Part shown: piece after piece, positions 1-9,610 of the stretch
Position numbering within the stretch: the stretch's first letter is position 1
How the letters are laid out: each line of letters begins with the position of its first letter
Assembly (NCBI RefSeq): GCF_024181585.1
Contig: NZ_CP054258.1
Span: 2,542,001-2,606,000 of the forward strand
Origin: Treponema socranskii subsp. buccale
Lineage (GTDB): Bacteria; Spirochaetota; Spirochaetia; Treponematales; Treponemataceae
DNA: 64,000 nt
Direction: 5' to 3'
The notes under the pieces: model-generated
What the model saw: the letters and a program-made list of their open reading frames with translations, nothing else
Told to the model about the DNA's origin: nothing
Database searches by the model: none
Translations under genes and position numbers: made by a program

Positions 1-2096
1 GTTTCGGCCTTCGCTTCGCGCGACGCATCCGTCACCGACGCATAATCATCGACCGCTTTTGCAATTTCGTATTCTTCTTCCGCCGCCCGAGCGAGCGCTT
101 TCAATTTCAACAGCGCCGATTCCGCTTCTCCGTATCCGATCGCTTCTCCTTGTGTCAGGGAAAAAAGATTATCCATCGTTTTGTCGAGACGTATTTTATC
201 GGAAAGCGCAATCCGGTACCGCTCCAAAAGCGTCGTACCCGCCTCGATTTCTTCCGCAAGTACGATAAAATTATTATTTTTCGATAAGGTTTTGTCGGCG
301 TCTTTTATCTCTTCCAAATACGCGCCGAACTGCTGAGAACCGTTGCCGCCTGCCGCTTTTTCTTTTTGAATTGCAAGCCATTTTTTTATATCATCGATAT
401 ACGCCTTCGTCTGTTCGTCGACGGCCGATTCATCGACATCTTTGTAAAGGATGAGTTCTTTTTCCAAATTCCTCACATTTTCCGATGCCATAAGTGCACA
501 AAACGTTTCTTTGTTATTGCCGTATTGTTTGAGCGCTTCGATTTTATCGTAACACTCGAAAAACTCCTGTACTTCGGAATTGTTCAAATATCCGGTTTTA
601 AATATTCTTGAATAGGCGTATGCTTCTTCTATAATTTTTCTGTTATCTTCTTTCGCTTTGGTATAATCGATTTTATCAGAAATACCGTCTCCAAGACGGC
701 TGTTAATCCGTTGCTGCAGATTTTCGATTTTCGTTACATATTGCGCCGTAACGGTATCGTATTCCCGTGCGAGCAGGCGTATGTACAAATCCTGCCAATC
801 ATAGACATCTTTGCGAAGGCGCTTCGCGGTTTCGACATCGATTTTTATATTATTATTTCCGTTAATAATATTGTAGAGTACACCGGATGCATCTTCCGTT
901 TTCCAATACGAATAAACGCCGTTATACTTCGTTCCCCACAGCGCGCCCCAATTTTTAATACCGTCGTGTGAAGAAGCAAGCATATCGCGCATATTTTTAT
1001 AAATCGACTCCTGCATCCGTATCGCGGCGTATCGGTTCGACGCATTTTCTTCGAGCGTCGCCCGATAATTTTCAAGCAGAGCGTTTATTTCATTTTCATA
1101 CTCTTTATTTTTTCCCGCGATTTCCCGTTCGAATTTCCGTATGCGCTCTTCGATACTTTTTTCCCATTCCGCCTTTTTGTCAGAAAGCGTCTTTTTCGCA
1201 GCTTCCCAAATTTTTTCACCCTCTTCGTAGGTTTGCTGCGCTTCGTTTTCCCACGAAAGGCGGTCTTTCAAAAATGCGCGTTCGGCATCTTCCCACTTTG
1301 CAAGCCCTTTATTGAAAACTTCTTTAAATCGCGAAAGAAAGGCATCCTTATCGGCCGATTGCGCATCGGGCGCCGTTATTCGTTTTTCGAATGCGGCAAA
1401 CAGTTCGTTCATATCCCGTTCGGTTTCACCGTACGTTTTTTTCGTCAAATCTTCCGCAATCGCAGCTGCCGCTTCTTTCGCTTTTTCCGCTTTAAGCGAA
1501 TGTTTGTCTTTCATAAAACGGGAGATAAAGCGCTTTCCTTCAATCATCGAAAGCATCTCCGCTTCGCGCCGTACCGCTTTCGAAAAATTTTCAGTACCGT
1601 ATCCGTCAAGATATTCATCGATAATTTTTCGGCTTTCTTCATTCCAATCATCATAGAGCTTTGCCGTTTCGGCAAGCGTGTATCCCGATGAATCGAAATT
1701 ATTAATTTTTTCTTTAAGACGGCGCGTAAGCTCGGAAGATATTTTCGCTTCATGTGAACGCGTATAACGAGCGCGGATCATATCCGCATATCGCTTTGCA
1801 ACCGTATTTTCATAATACTGCTTCGCTTCCGTACGCAATGCATTCCATTCGTCGGCATTCTGTTCTTTTAGAGCGAGCGTCGCACGTTCCCATGCCGCAA
1901 GAGAAGCAAGCACCCCTTCTTCCGCAAGCCGTTTCCATTCGTTTTCGTCGTAAGTTCTTTCCGCACGATTCAAATAATAGTCGATGCGGACTTTTCCGGC
2001 CGCAAGACCGGATGCGATTTCGTGCGCGGGAACAATACTCGCGCAGTACACGAACATAAGCAGGGCAGCCGTCGCCCTTGTCAATTTTTCATTCAT
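1..2096 (-). CDS. Large exported coiled-coil protein, C-terminus beyond window
   Basis: About 698 residues are visible; the C-terminus lies beyond the left edge. The N-terminus has a short charged start, a hydrophobic stretch (about residues 9-20) and a likely signal peptidase I site after VPA, so export is inferred. The rest is very rich in Glu, Lys, Ala and Arg with heptad-like spacing, typical of long coiled coils, and has no catalytic motif I can see. The start is the ATG at 2096: the ATG at 2100 runs into a stop after two codons, and GGAGGT lies just upstream at 2101-2106. It follows the RND operon but has its own repeat leader (2101-2313), so it may be transcribed separately. I do not recognise the family; a spirochaetal periplasmic or surface structural protein is a guess. 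Confidence 0.75.
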   Translation of the reverse strand, partial: MNEKLTRATAALLMFVYCASIVPAHEIASGLAAGKVRIDYYLNRAERTYDENEWKRLAEEGVLASLAAWERATLALKEQNADEWNALRTEAKQYYENTVAKRYADMIRARYTRSHEAKISSELTRRLKEKINNFDSSGYTLAETAKLYDDWNEESRKIIDEYLDGYGTENFSKAVRREAEMLSMIEGKRFISRFMKDKHSLKAEKAKEAAAAIAEDLTKKTYGETERDMNELFAAFEKRITAPDAQSADKDAFLSRFKEVFNKGLAKWEDAERAFLKDRLSWENEAQQTYEEGEKIWEAAKKTLSDKKAEWEKSIEERIRKFEREIAGKNKEYENEINALLENYRATLEENASNRYAAIRMQESIYKNMRDMLASSHDGIKNWGALWGTKYNGVYSYWKTEDASGVLYNIINGNNNIKIDVETAKRLRKDVYDWQDLYIRLLAREYDTVTAQYVTKIENLQQRINSRLGDGISDKIDYTKAKEDNRKIIEEAYAYSRIFKTGYLNNSEVQEFFECYDKIEALKQYGNNKETFCALMASENVRNLEKELILYKDVDESAVDEQTKAYIDDIKKWLAIQKEKAAGGNGSQQFGAYLEEIKDADKTLSKNNNFIVLAEEIEAGTTLLERYRIALSDKIRLDKTMDNLFSLTQGEAIGYGEAESALLKLKALARAAEEEYEIAKAVDDYASVTDASREAKAE

Positions 2097-2100
2097 ACAT

Positions 2101-2313
2101 ACCTCCTATAAAAACTTTTGCAGGAAATATCAATTTCCGAAAAAGTTTTTAGCCGTGCGCAAACGCGCACGCGTTCAATAATCGAGTTTGCAAATATAGT
2201 GTATCGTACTCATACGATTCTTATCGAAACGGTACGTATACACGTCTTTCTGCAAACATCCACGCAAACTCGAGATCCAAAGCGACGGCGATATTTCAGA
2301 CGGCGCTTTGGAT
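2101..2313 (-). repeat. Structured leader element, copy A
   Basis: Read on the minus strand: a hairpin with 11-bp arms at 2303-2313 and 2274-2284, whose loop carries CGTCTGAAATATCGCCG; then CGAGTTTGC...GCAAACTCG as a long-range inverted repeat around a promoter-like stretch; a GTGCGC/GCGCAC hairpin (2155-2170); an AAAAACTTTT/AAAAGTTTTT hairpin (2110-2150) with an inner GGAAAT/ATTTCC stem; and finally GGAGGT and the start codon. Copy C at 38446-38654 is nearly identical outside the first stem. The stop codon of the upstream RND gene (2296-2298) lies inside the first hairpin. Confidence 0.85.
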
Positions 2314-5226
2314 CGTACCCCCTATAAAATTATCAAAAATCCGTGCAACGCAGCCCGGAAACAATACAAACGATACGAGCGTCGAATCGATAATTCCGAA
2401 AATAATAAAAAACGCGAGACAGCGCGAAAAGGAATCTCCTCCGAACAGATACAGCGGGACGGCGCCGACGATCGTCGTAAGAGAAGTAACCAAAATGCTG
2501 CGCGCTTTTTTCCGTACGCAAAACACGATCCGTTTTTTTTTCGATTCGGTTATGTAAATCGCGTTATTTACGGCAAGGCCGGACAGGACGACCATCCCCG
2601 TAATATCGCCGAGTTCAAGCGGTACTCCGGACATAAAACAGATTGCAAGAGGCAGCACGAGAGAAACGGGAATAATCGAAACGATGAGTGCCGACAATTT
2701 AAACCGCTCGTTCAGCGCCGTAAGCAATATGAAAATCCCCGCAACACAAAGCGCAAGTACCCCTGCCGTCGTCCCGTAATCCCTATTCAATTCGGCGACG
2801 TCTCTCTCGAACGAAAAGCGATACCCTTTTTCGAGCGGCAAAACCGCCAGCCTTTCGGACACGAGAGATGCGGCCGTGCCGGTACTCACGCCGCTCAGTT
2901 CCGCCGTAAAATAGGCACACCGTCTTCCGTCTTTTCTGTAGATTTTATTAATTTTATCAATCGATTTTATCGAACCGAGGGAAGCGAATTTGACGCTGCC
3001 CGACGAAATCGGCAAGTGAATATTTTCGATTTGTGCGAGAGAAGCCTTTTGCAAATTCTTCCCCGCAATGCGGATATCGTATTCTCTGCCGTCTTGAAGC
3101 CACTTATCCGCAACGGGACCGAACATAAGCCAGCGCAGATTCGACGCAACCGATTCGACCGTCAATCCGTTTTTAATAAGAAACGTTTTATCGGGAACGA
3201 AGACGTATTCTTTTTCCGCTTTTTTAAAATTGAGTACAACCGAATCGACTTGCTTTAACGGCGCAAGTGCGGCGGCGGCTTTTTCGGCATACGCTCGGCA
3301 CATCTCGGATTCGTCTCCGACGGCTGCAATTTTCAAACGCGCAAATTTTTTACGCGGCGCTTTTTTTCCTCCGGGCACATGGAAAAATCCGTCGGGAATA
3401 AAGCGTGAACAGGAGGCCGCATATTCGCGGATGCGAGCCGTATCTGCAGAACGTTTGCATCCGATTTCGATATCCGCCGAACCCCTCTTCGCTTCCGTGC
3501 GGATGAACGAAACGTCCGTATGTTCTTTTAAATACGGTACGATCCGTTTTATGCTTTCATCTATATACGCCGCTCCGAGTTCCGGCTCGTAATCGACCGA
3601 TGCAAATACGATAGCACCCCGCTCTTCCGACGAAAGATTTTTTCCGCTCGCCAAAAATAAAAACGGAGGAATCGCAATACAGCATATATATGCTATACAT
3701 ACCGCACGACGGTGTGAAACGCTTTTTAGTGCAGCGTAATACGAAGCTCGCACATAGACCGATTCGATTTTGCGGTACGGTATAAGTTCCGGAAAAAATC
3801 GATTTTTTCCGTAAATGCAGCACGGAAGGAAAACTTCCGTTATAATTACCGAAAGCGAAATCATTATGCACATTGCCGCCGCAATATTTTTCGTACCCGG
3901 CACAACGGCATCGAAAAAGAAAAGCGGAACGACGGCAAGCAGCGTCGTGCATCCGGCAGCGGCAAGCGGCGCGTACGTTTTTCGGACTTTGTGTAAAAAC
4001 TCGTCTTTTGTCGAACTCGTTTCGGCAAGCTCGCTGATAATAAGAGCCGGATCGGAGATAAGACCGAGCGCGATCGATATACCTGCAATCGTATGACAGT
4101 TCAGCGTAAAACCAGAAAGCTGCAGTATACCGATCGTCCATACGCTGTCGGTAATTAATAATAATAAAACAAAGAATCCGATCGAAATCGATTTATAAAA
4201 GAACGGAACAATAAGAGCGACGCAGATAAAGCTCTGCAAAAATGCACATGCAACCGATTTGATAAGTTCGAGCTGTTCGCGTCCGCTGTCGTATAAAATC
4301 GTATAATCGATATCATGCAAGTCGGCCGTCGAAAGAATTTTTCTGCAAGCCGAAGAAAGCGCGACGGCGTTTCCGTCCGATGCGCATTTTACATTCAACG
4401 CAATACATTCTCTCCCGTCAATTCGCACGATCCCGTCAGGCTCCCGCGGGCGCATTCGTACATCCGCGAGATAACCGAAATTCGAATACCCCCTACCCGC
4501 CCTTATCGGAAGAGAGCGGAGTTCGTCGAGACTTTTCAGCTTCGTGTCGAATACGATCGATTCGTTTTTTCTCGCGCTTTGTATCGTGCACGAGGGGCTC
4601 ACCGTATTGCCGTCGCGGACGACCGCCGAAAAATCGGACGGATTTTGCAGCGAAGCCGACGCTTTTTCCGGATCGAATGACACGAGTACTTCGTTCTGCG
4701 CTCCGCCGCTTATAATCACTTCGGAAACACCGCGCACGCTTTCGATTTTTTTCTTCAATGCCGATTCGATCGCTTCTCTCGTACGCTCGTCTTTTTTTTC
4801 AAATGCAACGCACAAAACACTGCCGGAATGCATGTCCGATGCATATATGCGCGGCTTTTGCACATCGCGCGGGAGAGATGCATACAAAGTATCGACTCCG
4901 TTTCTGAGAGCAAGATACGTATTTTTCGATGAAATATTTTTATTAAAATACGCCGTCGTCACCGATTTGCCGTTTTCCGCCGAAGAGTCGAGTTCCAAAA
5001 GCCCCGAAAGCGGCAATATTTTTTCTTCAAGCGGAATCGTCACGAGCTGCTCGATTTTATCGGCGTCCATTCCGTAATAATCGAATTCGACGGTAAACAC
5101 GGTAGTGCGCCTGTCATTCGATTCGCCGAGTTCGATTCGGATCGCGCATGCGATCAGGCACACCGTTACGGCCGCGAACACGAAAAATGCGAGCTTCGGA
5201 CGTTTGTACCACGAGCGGGCGTTCAC
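2296..5226 (-). CDS. RND-family efflux transporter, second subunit
   Basis: 976 residues, the usual AcrB/HAE1 size: an N-terminal membrane segment (about 12-30), a large periplasmic loop, a TM cluster around 325-500, a second periplasmic loop and a C-terminal TM cluster from about 815. It should export small molecules or lipids together with the adjacent RND protein, adaptor and TolC-like channel. ATGA overlap with the upstream RND gene (5223-5226) implies translational coupling and perhaps a heteromeric pump like MdtBC. In TM4 the usual Asp-Asp pair reads Ser-Asp-Pro (GLISDPALIISE), and the TM10 Lys site reads Asn (GLAVNNA). The family is clear; the substrate is unknown. Confidence 0.9.
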   Translation of the reverse strand: MNARSWYKRPKLAFFVFAAVTVCLIACAIRIELGESNDRRTTVFTVEFDYYGMDADKIEQLVTIPLEEKILPLSGLLELDSSAENGKSVTTAYFNKNISSKNTYLALRNGVDTLYASLPRDVQKPRIYASDMHSGSVLCVAFEKKDERTREAIESALKKKIESVRGVSEVIISGGAQNEVLVSFDPEKASASLQNPSDFSAVVRDGNTVSPSCTIQSARKNESIVFDTKLKSLDELRSLPIRAGRGYSNFGYLADVRMRPREPDGIVRIDGRECIALNVKCASDGNAVALSSACRKILSTADLHDIDYTILYDSGREQLELIKSVACAFLQSFICVALIVPFFYKSISIGFFVLLLLITDSVWTIGILQLSGFTLNCHTIAGISIALGLISDPALIISELAETSSTKDEFLHKVRKTYAPLAAAGCTTLLAVVPLFFFDAVVPGTKNIAAAMCIMISLSVIITEVFLPCCIYGKNRFFPELIPYRKIESVYVRASYYAALKSVSHRRAVCIAYICCIAIPPFLFLASGKNLSSEERGAIVFASVDYEPELGAAYIDESIKRIVPYLKEHTDVSFIRTEAKRGSADIEIGCKRSADTARIREYAASCSRFIPDGFFHVPGGKKAPRKKFARLKIAAVGDESEMCRAYAEKAAAALAPLKQVDSVVLNFKKAEKEYVFVPDKTFLIKNGLTVESVASNLRWLMFGPVADKWLQDGREYDIRIAGKNLQKASLAQIENIHLPISSGSVKFASLGSIKSIDKINKIYRKDGRRCAYFTAELSGVSTGTAASLVSERLAVLPLEKGYRFSFERDVAELNRDYGTTAGVLALCVAGIFILLTALNERFKLSALIVSIIPVSLVLPLAICFMSGVPLELGDITGMVVLSGLAVNNAIYITESKKKRIVFCVRKKARSILVTSLTTIVGAVPLYLFGGDSFSRCLAFFIIFGIIDSTLVSFVLFPGCVARIFDNFIGGTIQSAV

Positions 5227-8200
5227 GGCTTTCTCCTCTTTTGTAAAACCGCACGGAAAAGCGGCGGCATAACGGCGAGTACGACGACAAAAGATGCCGC
5301 AAGCCCTCCGATAACGGCAACGGCCATCGACGATTGTTGGTTTTTACGGAACGGGTCGAACGCAAACGGAATAACGGCACATATCGTCGTCAGCGTCGTT
5401 ATTAAAATCGAACGCAGTTTCGAAACGCTTGCCGCAATAACGTCGTCTTCCGTAATTTTTTTCAGCCGGACGATGCTTTCATATAGAATGATCGCGTTGT
5501 TGACCGCCGTTCCGAAAAGCACGACAAGAGCGATTATCCCGTTTATATTGAGCGAACGGCGGCACAAAAAAAGTAAAAAGAACGCACCGGCAAAGGCCGG
5601 CGGTATCGAAGCGAACATGAGAAGCGGAACGATAAACGATTCGAATTGTGCGCCCATAATGCAATAAAGCAAAAGAAATACGATGACAAGCAGTACTGCA
5701 GCACTTTTGAAAAGTTCTTTCATCCTCATATCCCGAAGCGGGATAAGACCGACGGATTTTATTCGTGCGGAGGCTTTAATATCCCGGCGCTCTGCGTCGA
5801 GGTTGTTAAGTCGTGCGGAGGCTTTAATACCCTGCTGCTCTGCGGTAAAGCTGTCGATTAATTTCCCGCCTTTTACATTATTAATTTTTTTTGCATCTTT
5901 TCTGTTCCAACGGAACAAAGTTTTTTCATTCGTTCTGCGCTCGATCGTACCGAGCGCAAAAAGAGGTACGGCAAGATTTCCGGAAACGACGCTTGTATAC
6001 ATGAGATCTTCAACTGCGGTATATGTCCCCGCGGTAAACGATACGCGGATCGGTATTTTTCTCCCGTTTCGATAAAAGACATTTGACGGCGCTCCTTCAA
6101 GCGCAGCATAGGCTGCGGAAGCGGTTTGAGAAGCGGAAACGGAAAACCTCGCGCATGCGCTTCGATCGGGAACAAAAACGGCTTCCGGCAAAATATCGCA
6201 AGGCACTACATCCCGCTCATCGAAAAAAGCGAGCGCCCTTTCTCTCAGCGCTTCGGGAGAAGAATCCGTCATAATAAGCGGCGCGCCCTCGGATGCGATC
6301 GTCTCTTCAAGCAGATTGCGCCTGCTTTCGATCGTATAGGGCATATCGGTTTCCCGTAAAATTTTATTAAGGAGAGAAGCGATTTTTTCGGGATGTTTTC
6401 CGCTGCACGTTATACGGAGCGTTTCCTTTTTCGCTCCTGGATCTGCAAGAAATTCGTAATCGTCTTTTTCGATTCCGCCCGATATGCACACCGTATCGAC
6501 GGAAGCGTCCGCGGATAAGAGCCGGTGCATAACTGCGGCATCGGAAAAAAGTGCGTCAAGTGAAGGAGAAGCGCCGTACCGGACAGTCGCCGAAACTGCA
6601 TTGCCCGACATGCTCGGCAGCAGTTCTTTTTTTAAGAACACGGCGCTCAATATGCCGACGCAAATACAGCCGGAAAGCAAAACGAAAAGAATATGCTTTT
6701 TTGCAAATACGGTTTTTAAGCAGCCGCCGTATATTTTTTCAAAATACGCGATACGATGATCGGGTTTGCATAATTTTATTAAAAGCTTCGGCCGAAATGC
6801 CGTCATCGCGGGAATATAGGTCATAGCGAGTACGAACGAAAACGCAATGGAAGCGATAACGGCTGCAGCCATGTCGGAAAAGAGTTTTCCGAACAATCCC
6901 GGAAAAAAGAACAACGGAGAAAAAGCCGCTATAGTCGTTACCGCCGAGCCGGACGAAGAAAGAGCCGTTTCGGAAACTCCTTGAATAATCGCATTCGAAA
7001 CATCGGATGTCGGCTGTCGCTTTATTTTTTCCGATATATTTTCTATAGCGACCGCGGCGGGATCGATTACCATACCGATGCCTATCGTAATACCCGAAAC
7101 GGATAATACGTTTATCGTTTTGCCGCACAGAAAAAGAACGAATACGGAAAAAACAATCGAAAACGGCATAACGCTTGCCGTCAAAAAGGAAATACGCAGC
7201 GACCGCAAAAACAAAAACAGCACGAGGGCGCTTATGGCCGCACCGACAAGGGCAGACGCGCATAAATTTTTTATCGACGCCGTAAGTTCATCCGATAAAT
7301 CGAAAATGACTTTCAATGTAAAGTTTCCGCCGTAGAGCTTTTCAAGCTCCGCAATCTCTTTTATTAATTTTTTTGAAACCGAAAGCGGACTCGCATCGGC
7401 TTTTTTATAGATTTTTACACATAACGCTTCTCTGCCGTTGTATATAAAAAAGCTCTGTTTTTTTTCGGTGCCGAATGCCGCCGTTCCGATGTCTTTTATT
7501 TTCAGCACGCCGCTGTCGCCGTAAAAGACAGGCGTATCGGCAATATCGTCAAGCGATGTGAACAAACCCGAAGTTCTGAAAAGCAGCTCTTTATTTCCGT
7601 CGCGCGCATTTCCCGACGGATATTCGAAATTGGACTGCGCTAAAATATCGGCCGCCGTTTGCAGCGACAACGGGAGCGCTTCAAGTTTCGCTTTGTCGAG
7701 CCGCACTTGCACTTCGCTCTTTACGCCGCCGGTAACGGAAACGGAAGCGACACCTTTGACGCGCTGAAGATGCGGACGTATATCCGAATCGACGATATGA
7801 CGGGCGTATTCCAAATCACCGTCGTTCGGAAAAACGGCAAGCGTAAGAAGTTCCCGATGCACGGGATTGAAAACGGATGCAGTCGGTTTCGCACATCCGT
7901 TCGGAAGCGCTTCGTAGCACCGATCGATAATTTCGCGGCATTCGGTAAGGGCAAGATCGGCATCGACGTTCCAATGCAGTTCGACGATGACAAGCGAAAG
8001 TCCGTCGCGCGTTACCGATGAAATATTTTTTATCCCTTTGAGCGAAGCCGCAGCATCTTCCACCGGAAGCGTAACAAGAGATCGCATATCGTCCGCGTTC
8101 ACTCCGGTAAAATCGGTTGCGACAAGCAAAAATCGTTCTCCCGTTTTCGGCATAAAATCGAACTGAATAAGGACAAGACTTATACAACAACACAATGCCG

Positions 8201-8267
8201 ATGCAAGAAAAAGCATCAACACAGAGACGGGATGATATACCGAAAACGAAACGATCTTTTTTATCAT
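5223..8267 (-). CDS. RND-family efflux transporter, first subunit
   Basis: 1014 residues with the AcrB-like layout: TM1 near 15-35, periplasmic domain, TM2-6 around 335-490, second periplasmic domain, TM8-12 from about 850. The TM4 region reads GMVIDPAAVAIEN, with one Asp instead of the canonical Asp-Asp, and TM10 reads GTAVNNAI, with Asn where AcrB has Lys. Residues about 803-835, just before TM8, are encoded by two tandem copies of a palindromic repeat (5763-5859) that keep the frame and add a block of the type GIKASAR...RRDIKASARI. The gene overlaps both neighbours by four bases (8264-8267 and 5223-5226). A proton-driven exporter is the family expectation, but the altered relay residues leave the driving ion open. 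Confidence 0.9.
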   Translation of the reverse strand: MIKKIVSFSVYHPVSVLMLFLASALCCCISLVLIQFDFMPKTGERFLLVATDFTGVNADDMRSLVTLPVEDAAASLKGIKNISSVTRDGLSLVIVELHWNVDADLALTECREIIDRCYEALPNGCAKPTASVFNPVHRELLTLAVFPNDGDLEYARHIVDSDIRPHLQRVKGVASVSVTGGVKSEVQVRLDKAKLEALPLSLQTAADILAQSNFEYPSGNARDGNKELLFRTSGLFTSLDDIADTPVFYGDSGVLKIKDIGTAAFGTEKKQSFFIYNGREALCVKIYKKADASPLSVSKKLIKEIAELEKLYGGNFTLKVIFDLSDELTASIKNLCASALVGAAISALVLFLFLRSLRISFLTASVMPFSIVFSVFVLFLCGKTINVLSVSGITIGIGMVIDPAAVAIENISEKIKRQPTSDVSNAIIQGVSETALSSSGSAVTTIAAFSPLFFFPGLFGKLFSDMAAAVIASIAFSFVLAMTYIPAMTAFRPKLLIKLCKPDHRIAYFEKIYGGCLKTVFAKKHILFVLLSGCICVGILSAVFLKKELLPSMSGNAVSATVRYGASPSLDALFSDAAVMHRLLSADASVDTVCISGGIEKDDYEFLADPGAKKETLRITCSGKHPEKIASLLNKILRETDMPYTIESRRNLLEETIASEGAPLIMTDSSPEALRERALAFFDERDVVPCDILPEAVFVPDRSACARFSVSASQTASAAYAALEGAPSNVFYRNGRKIPIRVSFTAGTYTAVEDLMYTSVVSGNLAVPLFALGTIERRTNEKTLFRWNRKDAKKINNVKGGKLIDSFTAEQQGIKASARLNNLDAERRDIKASARIKSVGLIPLRDMRMKELFKSAAVLLVIVFLLLYCIMGAQFESFIVPLLMFASIPPAFAGAFFLLFLCRRSLNINGIIALVVLFGTAVNNAIILYESIVRLKKITEDDVIAASVSKLRSILITTLTTICAVIPFAFDPFRKNQQSSMAVAVIGGLAASFVVVLAVMPPLFRAVLQKRRKP
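5763..5859. repeat. Two tandem units of a palindromic repeat inside a coding gene
   Basis: Two copies of about 48 bp begin with TCGTGCGGAGGCTTTAATA on the plus strand (5763 and 5811). A third copy, with a perfect 21-bp palindrome, is at 61344-61395. In the RND gene, on the other strand, both units read through in frame and give peptides ending IKASAR; the 61-kb copy would give the related GIKPSARI. This resembles in-frame palindromic element insertion as known for Rickettsia (RPE), but the family itself is not one I can name. Confidence 0.8.
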
Positions 8268-9610
8268 AATTCTTTTACCGTTACCGCCTGCCCTTCGCGC
8301 AAAAACGGAGAAGGCTTATCGATAATAATTTCTCCGACGGAAAGACCGCCGCCGGCCCACACAAAACCGTCGCGATGCGCTTTTATTAAAATATTTTTTT
8401 GCACTGCATAGCCGTTTACAACCGAAAAAATCTTTCCGTTTTTTTCATCGGACACGAGCAATGCGCTCTCAGGTATACACGGCATATCTTTTGCAGCCGA
8501 ACGTTCGATTTCACATCGTACAAACATACCCGGTTTGATTGCGCCGTTTTTATTATCGATTTCGGTTTTAATCGAAAAGTTTCCGCTTTGAGGATCCGCC
8601 GCCGGCGATATTTCGGCAATGACGGACTCATAGGATTTTCCGAGCGACGGCAAAAAAAGCGAAACTCGCGTACCCTGCATAAAACCGACGGCGTCCTGCT
8701 CCTGTACTGACAGCACCGCAAAAACGGACGACGTATCCATAAGCGTTGCGAGTTTTTCATTTTCTTTTACATATTCGCCGTTTTCGTAATAACGCGCGCC
8801 GACGATACCCGCCGCCGGAGCGCGTATCGTAAGCTCGTCGATAAGCTTTTGCACGGATGTAAGCTGCTGCCCTGCCGTCTTTACCTGCGCTTCGACCGAT
8901 GCAAGTTCCGCGCCGCCCGATTTCGTATTGAGTGCGATAAGCTGTTTTTTCCGCACGTCCGAATCGGGAGAAGGAACAATCCCCTCTTTTATCAAATCTT
9001 CATCGCGAAAACCCAAAAGCAGCGCGTCGAGTTCTTTTTTCAAAATTGCGATTTCCGTTTCCATCGAGCGGACTTGCAGTTTCAACTGTTCGAGCGAAGA
9101 GTCGGTAACGCCGCCGAGTTCGTGAAGCCGCGATTTATTCGAAAGCGTATTTTTCAACAATTCCGATTCGAGCTCTTTTTGCACTATATTCATTTTCGAT
9201 TTTTCTACGGCAAGGAGGCGGCTTTCGGCTGCAAGCGTTTCTTCACGAAGCTTCGCATATGCAAGTTTGAGAGCTGCATTCGCCGCATCGAGCGCACTCA
9301 TGTTTTGTTCTTTTTGCAGTTCAAGCTGAACGTTGCGAAGCTGTGCAAGCCTTTGCCCTTTTTTCACCGCATCGCCTTCTTTTACAAAAAACGACACGAT
9401 CGTTCCGCCGACCATACACGTAACATCGGTTTTCGTTTTATATGAAATCGAACCGAAGCTTTTAAGCTCATCGTCGAGTGGCCTCTCATCCGCACGAACG
9501 ACGTACACTTCCGCCGCACTATCGGTATTTTCATTTTTCAAACCGGAAGGCGCGCACGAAAAACAAAACGCAATAAACAAAGCGCAACATACGTATTTTA
9601 TTAAAAACAT
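8264..9610 (-). CDS. RND periplasmic adaptor (membrane-fusion) lipoprotein
   Basis: 448 residues from the chosen ATG at 9610, which has GGAGGG nine bases upstream; an in-frame ATG at 9637 lies upstream inside the tolC-like gene and is less likely. The N-terminus is hydrophobic and ends at a lipobox-like FSC before APSG, so it is probably a lipid-anchored periplasmic adaptor. Then come a split biotinyl-lipoyl domain (first half near GGTIVSFFVKEGDAVKKGQ), a long coiled-coil hairpin (roughly 90-240), the second lipoyl half (IRAPAAGIVGARYYENGEYV) and a beta-barrel domain (SPAADPQSGNFSIKTEI). It should bridge the two RND pumps to the TolC-like channel encoded directly upstream, whose 3' end overlaps it by ten bases. 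Confidence 0.88.
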   Translation of the reverse strand: MFLIKYVCCALFIAFCFSCAPSGLKNENTDSAAEVYVVRADERPLDDELKSFGSISYKTKTDVTCMVGGTIVSFFVKEGDAVKKGQRLAQLRNVQLELQKEQNMSALDAANAALKLAYAKLREETLAAESRLLAVEKSKMNIVQKELESELLKNTLSNKSRLHELGGVTDSSLEQLKLQVRSMETEIAILKKELDALLLGFRDEDLIKEGIVPSPDSDVRKKQLIALNTKSGGAELASVEAQVKTAGQQLTSVQKLIDELTIRAPAAGIVGARYYENGEYVKENEKLATLMDTSSVFAVLSVQEQDAVGFMQGTRVSLFLPSLGKSYESVIAEISPAADPQSGNFSIKTEIDNKNGAIKPGMFVRCEIERSAAKDMPCIPESALLVSDEKNGKIFSVVNGYAVQKNILIKAHRDGFVWAGGGLSVGEIIIDKPSPFLREGQAVTVKEL

